NCBI GenBank assembly: GCA_013298545.1
Contig: JAAFIA010000010.1
Span: 1 to 64,000 of the forward strand
Reading direction: 5' to 3'
Length of the DNA: 64,000 nucleotides
Source: Bacteroidota bacterium
GTDB lineage: Bacteria > Bacteroidota > Bacteroidia > Palsa-965
The notes below the pieces were generated by a model. It was not told the origin of the DNA, ran no database searches, and was given only the letters and a program-made list of their open reading frames with translations. Positions 1 through 7,998 of the stretch are shown here, piece after piece. Position numbers and translations under genes: made by a program. Every line of letters begins with the position of its first letter. Positions within the stretch are counted from its first letter, which is position 1.

Positions 1-87
1 AACACAAAGAAACCGTACTTCAAACCTCACGAGTATCTGCGGGGGGACGTCCACAAATCGTGCGAAGTTGTAATGAAAATGAGCTAA
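1..87 (+). CDS. C-terminal end of an ORF running in from the left edge (…NTKKPYFKPHEYLRGDVHKSCEVVMKMS*)
   Basis: Open frame from base 1 to TAA at 85-87, convergent with the recombinase; product unknown. Confidence 0.35.
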   Translation, partial: NTKKPYFKPHEYLRGDVHKSCEVVMKMS

Positions 88-117
88 CCGGCCTCAATCG
101 TCAGGCTCATTTTCATT
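72..117. repeat. 13-bp inverted repeat AATGAAAATGAGC / GCTCATTTTCATT
   Basis: Perfect arms at ~72-84 and ~105-117, 20-nt loop, spanning the recombinase 3' end. Confidence 0.8.
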
Positions 118-1712
118 GCAATTTGGCAATAAAAAACAAACCCGCTACCTAATTCCTTGATATACTTAAAACCGTCTGTATTAGGCGTTATTCCTGAGAT
201 TAACGCCACTACGCTATTTACTTTTTCGGTCAGAACTGTATTGTTTTTCTTATCGAAGGTAAAACCATCGGGGAAAAGGAATTTTTGCAACGTATTACGG
301 GCCATAAAATCCCCATTTTGCCACAATAGCGGTAGATTCAGAGCAAGTTCGATGTATTTATTTATCTGTTTTTCGCGGTCAGAAGTTTTTTTGTTGCTTT
401 TGTTCATTTGGTGTTCAATTTGCTCTTTTTCGGCTGAATATTTCCCCCCAAAGGTGGCAAACTGATCCTTTGTGATTTCGCCCAAAACAAACCTTTCTTC
501 AATCAACGAAATTTTGTTTTCTAGTTCTGCTTTTGCTTTGCGAAGCAGGGTAATTTGTTCGCCGTTTGTTTGCGTGAGCTTTTCCACCTTTTCCAAAATC
601 AGGTTTTTTATTATGGCTACGTTTTGGGGGCGCAACTGAAACAGGCTAAGTATTTCTAAAAAGGCAGTATTCACTTTTTTCGCGGAATAGTTGCTTTGGC
701 ATCCCTTCGTATAACATTTGTAATAGTCGATATTCTTACGTTTATCTATGAAGCCTGAAAGCGGCTTACCACAGATTGCACATTTAGCCGTTCCCTTTAG
801 GGCTATTTCTTTGCGCTGCGTATTCCATTTGCGACACTTCAAGGGGATTCTTTTTTTTGCGTTTACGGCTAAAAATAAATCCATCGAAACAAGCGGCTCG
901 TGTTGGGCCTTGAAAATTTCGTTTGGTTGGTGTAAGGAAGAAATATACCCGCAATAGATGGTATTTTTAAATAACCAGTTCAAGGTCGAAACTCCCATGC
1001 GTTTTTTTTCCCATCCGGCAGCCAAAAGCCGTTCCCGTATTTCCGTATCGGTAATTAATTCGCTCGCTTTCCATTGGAAGGCTAATTTAATCAAGGGAGC
1101 ATATTTAGGGCAAGGGATCATTTCCCGTTTAGCTATTCTTTTATAGCCTATGGGTGTTTTCATACACCAGATACCCTCTTTCATTCTAGCTTTTGATCCC
1201 GCTACGATTCTTTCCCGTCTTAACTGGTTATCCTGATGGGCCATTAAAAACATGATATTTTGCATAAACTCCCCGTTATGTGTACGGGAATCGAAATCCT
1301 GCAAGACGGAAATAATAAAAATTCCATGCTCACGTAATTTTGTGGCAATACTTATGGCACTAATACCCGAACGGGAAAACCGTTCGATAGAATAAACGAT
1401 AATGTATGTAGCCTTGTGTTTTTTAGCAAAGGCGATCATTTCCGTAAACTCCTTACGTTCGTCGGTTTTAGCAGATTCAAACGTACCGCCAAAAACTGCA
1501 ATAACGTTCAGTTTTTTTTCGATTCCTTTTTTCTCGCACCCTTCCAACTGTGTAGCAAGCGAAGTATTTGTAATTTGTACGACATCCGATACACGGGTAT
1601 AAATTACTGCTAAATTATTTTCAATCACTTGTACTTTATCTTTTCCTTTTGCGAACTGCAAAAGCAAATTATTCGGGTCTAATTTTTGGATTGAATTATT
1701 GGTGTTTTTCAT
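84..1712 (-). CDS. Large serine recombinase / site-specific integrase
   Basis: N-terminal resolvase domain (AVIYTRVSD...YSIERFSRSG), recombinase domain, zinc-ribbon (CAICGKPLSG...YYKCYTKGC), C-terminal coiled coil. Confidence 0.93.
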   Translation of the reverse strand: MKNTNNSIQKLDPNNLLLQFAKGKDKVQVIENNLAVIYTRVSDVVQITNTSLATQLEGCEKKGIEKKLNVIAVFGGTFESAKTDERKEFTEMIAFAKKHKATYIIVYSIERFSRSGISAISIATKLREHGIFIISVLQDFDSRTHNGEFMQNIMFLMAHQDNQLRRERIVAGSKARMKEGIWCMKTPIGYKRIAKREMIPCPKYAPLIKLAFQWKASELITDTEIRERLLAAGWEKKRMGVSTLNWLFKNTIYCGYISSLHQPNEIFKAQHEPLVSMDLFLAVNAKKRIPLKCRKWNTQRKEIALKGTAKCAICGKPLSGFIDKRKNIDYYKCYTKGCQSNYSAKKVNTAFLEILSLFQLRPQNVAIIKNLILEKVEKLTQTNGEQITLLRKAKAELENKISLIEERFVLGEITKDQFATFGGKYSAEKEQIEHQMNKSNKKTSDREKQINKYIELALNLPLLWQNGDFMARNTLQKFLFPDGFTFDKKNNTVLTEKVNSVVALISGITPNTDGFKYIKELGSGFVFYCQIAMKMSLTIEAG

Positions 1713-1723
1713 ATTGCTTGGTT

Positions 1724-2155
1724 TTAAATGGTGTTTACTTGACTTGTTGCCCAGTTTGGTTGAAATATATCGGCCACATATAGTATTTTAGTTCCTTTCA
1801 GATTGCACAAATCCCACAAGCGCACAAATCGACGACAATTAAATTTGGGCAAATTGTCGAACGTATAAACAAGAATATAGTTGATATTATTTTGCGCTAT
1901 AAAAAGTAGCATCTTATCAAACTCTTTAAGGTTCTCATCTCTAGTAGTACCGCCAAAATTTGCGGTAATTTTTAAATTATGCCGATCCCCGAATTGGTTA
2001 AACTCCTTTAATTGCGATTCAATACATACTTGCCCAGCCCGTAAATGGTCGCCAGTTTTGATATAAGTAACGGCAAGTTTTTGTTTTGGGGTCTTACAAA
2101 CTTCTACACCTTTTGTAGATTGGAAGTTTTCGGATGTACTTAGGTTGTTTTTCAT
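1724..2155 (-). CDS. Resolvase N-terminal-like protein lacking catalytic residues
   Basis: Aligns by eye with the recombinase N-terminus (FGGTTRDENLKEFDKMLLFIAQNNINYILVYTFDNL), but YTRVSD is YIKTGD and ERFSRSG is DNLPKFN. Confidence 0.75.
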   Translation of the reverse strand: MKNNLSTSENFQSTKGVEVCKTPKQKLAVTYIKTGDHLRAGQVCIESQLKEFNQFGDRHNLKITANFGGTTRDENLKEFDKMLLFIAQNNINYILVYTFDNLPKFNCRRFVRLWDLCNLKGTKILYVADIFQPNWATSQVNTI

Positions 2156-2173
2156 GTTATTTGGTTTTTTGGT

Positions 2174-2329
2174 TTAAAGATTTTCGTTTGGAGGATCAAC
2201 AGCCAAGAGAATATCAACAAACTGGTTAAGTTGTTGCATAAGTTCGTTTACTTGTTCGTCTGATAGATCCGACAAGCCGTATTTTGTTTTAATGGCTTGT
2301 AAGTCGATTTGATTTTTTGAATTTTCCAC
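2174..2329 (-). CDS. Possible 51-aa ORF with GTG start (VENSKNQIDLQAIKTKYGLSDLSDEQVNELMQQLNQFVDILLAVDPPNENL)
   Basis: Read manually from the minus strand; overlaps the 3' end of 2248..2529 in another frame. Confidence 0.4.
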   Translation of the reverse strand: MENSKNQIDLQAIKTKYGLSDLSDEQVNELMQQLNQFVDILLAVDPPNENL

Positions 2330-2529
2330 TTGTCAACTTCACTAAAACGCAATCCTATTTTTAAGGTCTTGCATTTTTTTCGTCTTCGTCGCGCCGATTG
2401 GTCGGAGCGTTTTTCTTTTCTATTTCTTTCTACACTTGGAAGGTATTTTATTTGCTTTTCAAAGAACGAAACGGGCCATTTTGCCCCCTTTTGTCCTTTT
2501 AAATTACGCAATAAAAATAGCCTTACCAA
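2248..2529 (-). CDS. Small basic hypothetical protein
   Basis: 93-aa ORF; contains KIGLRFSEVDKWKIQKI, weakly reminiscent of mobilisation/ribbon-helix-helix proteins. Confidence 0.35.
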   Translation of the reverse strand: MVRLFLLRNLKGQKGAKWPVSFFEKQIKYLPSVERNRKEKRSDQSARRRRKKCKTLKIGLRFSEVDKWKIQKIKSTYKPLKQNTACRIYQTNK

Positions 2530-2717
2530 TTAATCTGCTTCGGGTTGAATTTCAGCAGTTTAGAGCTTGTTAAATGTGCCCTAGTCAATGCCTAAAAAAT
2601 GCTGATTTGTCAATAAATACAACCCAATCAGCCGTTTTCAATTGCTCTGTTTCGCCCCCTTTTTTCCTTGCTTGGCTCTCTTTCTGTTTCTCTTTCTTTC
2701 GCTCTCTTTTTGTTTCT

Positions 2718-3638
2718 CTAAAGTTTGATTTTTACCGTGTTCTGAATCTTTACAATTTCGCCGTTATGTTTTACGATGGAAATACTTTGGTAGTTACTTT
2801 CAGCCAAAATATCCACGATCTTTTTTTGTGTATCAACTTCGCGGATTAATTCTACACAATCTATTTTTTTGTTTGAGAATTTTACGGTGATGGATTTATA
2901 TTTTTTGCTTTGAATGAGGGTTAAAATTTGTTGTTCCTCAAGGGAGTAATATTTTAGTGCCGTAGCAATTTGGGAAAATCGTTTTTCGCCGAGTATATCC
3001 GCAAGAAGTCCGGTAATTGATATTTTTAAATGTGTGCTTGTATTAAGTTTTCGGATTTCGTTTTTGTCTAGTTGATTCAATCCGTCTTCGGGTAGCGGTA
3101 AAAATGATCCGTCTATAAAAACGGCTAAGGAAACGAACTGCTTTTTTTGGATCGCTTCTGCGATTAGCAATTGAAAAATAGAAATCGTTTTTTCGCCGTG
3201 TTTGTGCTTTTTCCATTCCCCCGCGTTGATGTAGTGTTTAAGGTTTTCTGCTTCTCTTTTGTCAATATCCAATTTGTCAATAAAGGAGGGTAGCTTTTCG
3301 AGTTTCTCAAAAATAGAAAATTCGGTTTCGGAGTGTGTGATGGATTGGCGTAGGGTAACGATGGCGGCAACGTTTAAACCAAAACCGCGAAGCTGTTGTA
3401 CAAGCCGAAGCCAAATAAAATTCTCAAAGGTGAATTTGTGGCGTTTCCTAATAGTTGGGTCGTGGTCAATTGGAACAATTAATCCGCTCCTAATCCATTC
3501 TTTTAAAAGTTGTGGCGAAATATCTAAATCGGAACTGCTTAACGTGTAGTCTTCCGTTAAGAGGCTTAAAAGTTCTTTTGCTTTTTGGGTGGTTTTGTTA
3601 TCAAAAAACCGAGCCAATGTATTTTCTGTCTGCTTCAT
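2718..3638 (-). CDS. MerR-like HTH transcriptional regulator
   Basis: ISPQLLKEWIRSGLIVPIDHDPTIRKRHKFTFENFIWLRLVQQLRGFGL resembles MerR-type winged HTH. Confidence 0.65.
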   Translation of the reverse strand: MKQTENTLARFFDNKTTQKAKELLSLLTEDYTLSSSDLDISPQLLKEWIRSGLIVPIDHDPTIRKRHKFTFENFIWLRLVQQLRGFGLNVAAIVTLRQSITHSETEFSIFEKLEKLPSFIDKLDIDKREAENLKHYINAGEWKKHKHGEKTISIFQLLIAEAIQKKQFVSLAVFIDGSFLPLPEDGLNQLDKNEIRKLNTSTHLKISITGLLADILGEKRFSQIATALKYYSLEEQQILTLIQSKKYKSITVKFSNKKIDCVELIREVDTQKKIVDILAESNYQSISIVKHNGEIVKIQNTVKIKL

Positions 3639-3840
3639 ATCAAATTCCTTTGTATAAAGTTAATAAAAGTATTTTTACTAACCAAGTTTACGGCAATTTA
3701 TTTTACAAAAAGAAAACTAAAACCAGTTGATTTATGGATTATGTAGCAGCAATTCAGCAGCACAATAAAACAACCGTCCGCCATTGTTCTACCTTTGCGC
3801 TACCATTGTTCGCTTATGGGCTTAAAGACGGCTTAGGGAC

Positions 3841-4126
3841 ACACCCTAGAACATCAATAAAATCAAGGGTTTTATGTTTTGGACCGTCTTTGGAACACAA
3901 GTCTTGCACCAAGAACGCTCCAAGAACACACCTAGAACATTTAAAAAGTCCGTATTTGTTGGGTGGTGCGTTCTTAGATTTCTCTTGGAACATTGTTTTG
4001 CGTGTTTTTGTGTTCCAAAGCCTTTGGGTGCATCCTTGAGGACATTAAAAACGGGTTTGAGGGGCTAAAACTGGGGGTCTTTTCGTGTTGTGGAGTTCTA
4101 GGATAGGCGGGAACGGTTCTAGGGTG
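3841..4126. repeat. Dispersed CACC(C)TAGAAC / GTTCTAGG(GTG) repeats and a 13-bp inverted repeat CTTTGGAACACAA / TTGTGTTCCAAAG
   Basis: Copies at ~3841-3854, ~3928-3940, ~4095-4102 (rc), ~4116-4126 (rc); 13-bp IR at ~3888-3900 and ~4008-4020; non-coding. Confidence 0.65.
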
Positions 4127-4224
4127 CTTTGATCCGCCGTTGGAATTGAACGCATAAACCGTAAAAGGATTGTTTTCTTGCTTGTTTGGTTCTGTGGTGT
4201 TTGTGGATTGTTCCAAATGGATAT

Positions 4225-4252
4225 AAAAAAAGCCAACTTATTAAAAGTTGGC
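4225..4252 (-). terminator. Intrinsic terminator
   Basis: Stem GCCAACTT/AAGTTGGC, 5-nt loop, T-run on the minus strand. Confidence 0.8.
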
Positions 4253-4341
4253 CTTAGACCCGGACTAAAAAAGTAGTTTATTTTCTGCAAAGCTGCATGA
4301 TGGATCAGCCGTAAGTCAAAACGGGTCTTGCGTAAGGGTAT

Positions 4342-4368
4342 AAAAAAACCGCCTGAACGATCAGGCGG
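4342..4368 (-). terminator. Intrinsic terminator downstream of the LPD1 gene
   Basis: Perfect stem CCGCCTGA/TCAGGCGG with ACGA loop, T7 on the minus strand. Confidence 0.9.
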
Positions 4369-4394
4369 CGGTATGCAATAGCGAAAAAATAAAC

Positions 4395-5621
4395 TTAGTG
4401 GATTATCTGCCGTGCTTTGTTGGCAGCGTTTGGCGTTAGCTTGCTTCGGATTGCGGCTATTAGCGTGTCAAAATCCTTTTCAAGTTTAGCAATTTCGTTT
4501 AGACTGAGGTAGTAGGCGTTTTCGTATTTCAGTTCTTGCAGATACAAATTAAGCCAGCCTCGTTTTTTTAATTTGTAGAGGATATATATTTCAAAAGCAC
4601 GGGCAAAAATTTCGTTTCGCCGATACCAGTAGTCATTTGCTTTTGCCTTTGCTTTTAATCGAATGTAATAGGTGGACAGTTCGTTACCGGACGAGGACCA
4701 GATAATGCCTTTCAAAATTTTCTCCATCAAACCGCGAAGGTTCTTTTTTGCGATTAAGCTATTATTTACGTTCGTACTGGTTGACCCGCCACCCGTAAGG
4801 GCTTCTTTTCCATTGGACATCGGATCAATATAATATCCGGCAAAATAGTCTAAAGCATGGCCGTACTCGTGTGCAAGAGATCCAACACCACCCGAACGCA
4901 TCAACCGCTCTTCGCGTTTTACTTTACTGGCCTTAATCCTTGCCGCAGATTCACGTTTAAAGCGCGTTAAATTGATAACAAAGGTACTCGGCTCAAAGTG
5001 TGCTAATGCTTTTCCTGATCCACGCGCACCGAATGCCATTGACAAAATTTTATGAAATCCGATTTGTTTGGAAGAAAATCCTAGAATAGTTTGCAAATCA
5101 AAAAAAGCAAGAGCCGCCCCGTTTAGATAATTTAGGCGGTCTAACTGATTCAACCAGTTTCCATACTCAATGCCGGAGATGGCAAAGTAATCTTGAAAAT
5201 ATCGTTCGCTCGATGGATCAAAGTTGGATGGTATTTTTTGCCCCTTTCTTATATCGGTATTTTGATCGTTAAACAAAACTTTCATATCCTTTTTATTCCA
5301 GTATCGGTCAATCATTCCTCGTGGGGCTGTTTTGCCGCGATCCGTTAGTTTACCAAGTTGGTTGTTTGGTAACAAACGTTCTAGGTCTTGATAGGTTTCT
5401 AGTTCCTCGACTTGATTGGAAAACGCTAGATTAATTAGCCCGCCTTGTGGCATGGCGGAAATAGCCAAATTCAGTTTAAAGATCATGTAATCTTTTTTCA
5501 CCTTTTCGGATTCATTTCTTACGGTTGTGTTTTTGATTTTGACAAGCGCGGCGCGAATTTCTCTAACGCCTCTTTTTCCCTCTAGCCTGTAAAATTCTTG
5601 TTTAGCTTGCTCGATGTTCAT
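4395..5621 (-). CDS. LPD1 (large polyvalent protein-associated domain 1)-type zinc metalloprotease-like protein
   Basis: GARGSGKALAHFEPSTFVINLTRFK ... GVGSLAHEYGHALDYFAGYY motifs. Confidence 0.8.
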   Translation of the reverse strand: MNIEQAKQEFYRLEGKRGVREIRAALVKIKNTTVRNESEKVKKDYMIFKLNLAISAMPQGGLINLAFSNQVEELETYQDLERLLPNNQLGKLTDRGKTAPRGMIDRYWNKKDMKVLFNDQNTDIRKGQKIPSNFDPSSERYFQDYFAISGIEYGNWLNQLDRLNYLNGAALAFFDLQTILGFSSKQIGFHKILSMAFGARGSGKALAHFEPSTFVINLTRFKRESAARIKASKVKREERLMRSGGVGSLAHEYGHALDYFAGYYIDPMSNGKEALTGGGSTSTNVNNSLIAKKNLRGLMEKILKGIIWSSSGNELSTYYIRLKAKAKANDYWYRRNEIFARAFEIYILYKLKKRGWLNLYLQELKYENAYYLSLNEIAKLEKDFDTLIAAIRSKLTPNAANKARQIIH

Positions 5622-6337
5622 TTTTTTCGTTTTTTAAAGGTTGACTTTTTACTACTTCTGCTTACTAATTTACTTGCGCCCCACAGGGCTAAAGCTGTTA
5701 GCCCAAGTCCAAGTCCTAGATTTGAGTTTGGCTTTTCTGTTGGGCTTTCTTTTTTTGGGCTTGTTTGTGGTGGCGGTTGGTTTGATGGTGATTTGTTTTC
5801 CTTGCTTACTTGAATGGGTGGGCCACCGCGAATTTTGGAAATGGTCGCCGCGTTTTTTTCAATGCCTATACGGTAGTGTTCGCGGTTATCCCCGTTTGCT
5901 TCGCTGATATAGGGCGAAAGGGAAATACTTTTAGCGTAGGCGTTGACATCATTGGAAAGGGCCGCACTAGATTTGTATTTGCTCGAAATTAACCGTGCAT
6001 GATCGGCAAAGCCATCGGCAGCATTTTTATACTTGCGAAACTTCAGCCCTGAAGATTTAGAGGTATAGGACTGACCGTCCCAAAACGTATTTGGATTTCC
6101 CCCTGCTGTAATGCCGAAAAAATTAAAAATGTTCTTTGCCATGTACGATGTACCCCACCCGCTTTCTAGTGCGGCCTGGGCCATGATTACAAGCGGATTT
6201 AGGCCGAACTGCTTTGCAGCAATTTCGGCCTGTGGATAATAGGTATGTACAAAATTCTGTTGATCGCTTGCGGTGATTCCCGCCAAGCCTATGGCCTCAT
6301 GTGTGCCAAGTAGTGAAACTCGTTGCTCGTCTTCCAT
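5618..6337 (-). CDS. Glucosaminidase (FlgJ-like endo-beta-N-acetylglucosaminidase) with C-terminal TM helix and basic tail
   Basis: FGLNPLVIMAQAALESGWGTSYMAKNIFNFFGITAGGN; C-terminal LGLGLGLTALALWGASKLVSRSSKKSTFKKRKK. Confidence 0.85.
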   Translation of the reverse strand: MEDEQRVSLLGTHEAIGLAGITASDQQNFVHTYYPQAEIAAKQFGLNPLVIMAQAALESGWGTSYMAKNIFNFFGITAGGNPNTFWDGQSYTSKSSGLKFRKYKNAADGFADHARLISSKYKSSAALSNDVNAYAKSISLSPYISEANGDNREHYRIGIEKNAATISKIRGGPPIQVSKENKSPSNQPPPQTSPKKESPTEKPNSNLGLGLGLTALALWGASKLVSRSSKKSTFKKRKK

Positions 6338-6368
6338 CCCCTCAGTTTTTTAGTTGGTGAATTTTAAT

Positions 6369-6761
6369 TCAATTCCATTCCATTGGATAGCCCCATATTG
6401 GCGCGTGTGTTCGTAATTCAAACGCATTAAAATTTGTATGATGCAAAACGATGTTGTAATTATTTAAAAAAGTTACCGCTTCGGTCATGCTATACGGGTC
6501 GAAGGTCAAGCACTTGTATTTATGAACTAAGGCTAAATCAATGCGTTCTTTTGAGGTAATTACATGGGCGATCAACTGCGTAAATCCATCGCGATCATAT
6601 AAACTTTTTGTACTAGTGTCGGTAAACTTGGCCACGATGTCGATAGAATGTAAATCGCAAAACTGTTTGATGGCTTTGTATTGTTCTACAAGTTCTTCGG
6701 CCTTGTTTTCATCATCGACACATAAATAAATTACGGCACGGTACTTCATGTTGATTCTCAT
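6369..6761 (-). CDS. Second resolvase N-terminal-like protein lacking catalytic residues
   Basis: RAVIYLCVDDENKAEELVEQYKAIKQFCDLHSIDIVAKFTDT...DGFTQLIAHV aligns with the recombinase domain, but catalytic Ser and the Arg motif are absent. Confidence 0.65.
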   Translation of the reverse strand: MRINMKYRAVIYLCVDDENKAEELVEQYKAIKQFCDLHSIDIVAKFTDTSTKSLYDRDGFTQLIAHVITSKERIDLALVHKYKCLTFDPYSMTEAVTFLNNYNIVLHHTNFNAFELRTHAPIWGYPMEWN

Positions 6762-6779
6762 AGGGCATAAGTATTAAAA

Positions 6780-7745
6780 TTAGTTTATTGCTAATTGTTC
6801 TTTTAAATGCTTGGGTAAGACTAAAAACACATCTTTGGCCTTGCACCAGTATCTATTTCCATCGGGTGCAAGAAAGCACACAAACAAGCCCTTTAACGTA
6901 TTGACACAACCAAGCGGAAAACCAAGTAGCACCCGATCCCTCATGTGTGTAATGGGTTTTAACTGGTCATCCAAAATATAGGTTGCTTTGCGTGTAGCAA
7001 TTTGCGGCTGCTCTTGCTCAATGCCTGAGAGTTGGGCGTGCATGAATTTTTCGCCCCTTTTTCTACGCACGTCCATTTGTTTTGGGTTGATAAATTCAAC
7101 TTGCGATTTTGCTACCCAAACCTTGCGTTTGTGCTTTTCAAAAACCGTTTCTACTTCAACAAATATTACGTCTTTGCCCACATCCGTTTTAGCATTTCCG
7201 GTGGTCAATCCAATAAGCCGCGAATGTGGAACGGTTTTAATAATATTAGAAATCTCAAACAGACTGGTTTTGTTTGGGGTGCTTCGGATATTGGTTTCAT
7301 TGTTGGTCAAGACCCAATCTAATTTGGGTACACCGTCGCGTTCAACAGCATAGTTTACACTTGAATCTGTTGAAACACGAGCCATAGCATAAAACGCATT
7401 TAATACCGATGGCTGCAATTTTTTCAAATCCTCATTGAGCGAACGGCCATAACGTGCGTTATAGGAATCTACAACAGCTTGAAAATTGGTTATTTCCTTG
7501 CCTATGTTTATCAGAGCTTGTGTATCTGTTGCATCCAGTAAAAACAGACTTTGAAACCCTACACGGTTTAAGGTGTTATAGATTCTAACGGCTTGGCTGT
7601 TAGCCTGATCTTCGGTAAAGGTTTTATCCTCTTTTTGCTGTCTTCCAGTATCTCTTTTTTTGCCAAAGAAACGCCACAAGAAAATACCACCACCAACCAG
7701 TAAACCGTATTTTAATAATTGTCCGATAAGTGCTACCTGTAACAT
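6780..7745 (-). CDS. N-terminally membrane-anchored hypothetical protein with an annexin-like segment
   Basis: TM at residues ~8-25; TDTQALINIGKEITNFQAVVDSYNARYGRSLNEDLKKL. Confidence 0.6.
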   Translation of the reverse strand: MLQVALIGQLLKYGLLVGGGIFLWRFFGKKRDTGRQQKEDKTFTEDQANSQAVRIYNTLNRVGFQSLFLLDATDTQALINIGKEITNFQAVVDSYNARYGRSLNEDLKKLQPSVLNAFYAMARVSTDSSVNYAVERDGVPKLDWVLTNNETNIRSTPNKTSLFEISNIIKTVPHSRLIGLTTGNAKTDVGKDVIFVEVETVFEKHKRKVWVAKSQVEFINPKQMDVRRKRGEKFMHAQLSGIEQEQPQIATRKATYILDDQLKPITHMRDRVLLGFPLGCVNTLKGLFVCFLAPDGNRYWCKAKDVFLVLPKHLKEQLAIN

Positions 7746-7746
7746 T

Positions 7747-7983
7747 TTAAAGTAGGTGTTTGTAAGCCTTTGCTTTCGCTACAAGGCTAGGTTTTTCTTT
7801 TATGATTTGTGCTAGGCTTATCGTATCTGCATTACCAAGCATATTGTAAATGGTTTGTAATGCTTGAGCGATGGCGGCGGCTTCGTTCTCGTCCTTTGCC
7901 TGTACGCCGGAGATTTCTAAATTGAAGTCCATATTTTTTAGTTTTTGTCTGTTTTCAAATCGTTTGTTTTGGCTTTTTTGCAC
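7747..7983 (-). CDS. Small hypothetical protein
   Basis: 78-aa ORF in a tightly packed operon. Confidence 0.5.
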   Translation of the reverse strand: MQKSQNKRFENRQKLKNMDFNLEISGVQAKDENEAAAIAQALQTIYNMLGNADTISLAQIIKEKPSLVAKAKAYKHLL

Positions 7984-7998
7984 ACATCACATTTACAG

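Noticed and set aside
3734-4290. Plus- and minus-strand ORFs of 64-101 aa in the 3.7-4.3 kb gap
   Set aside because: Mutually overlapping frames with low-complexity translations; treated as non-coding repeat-containing DNA.
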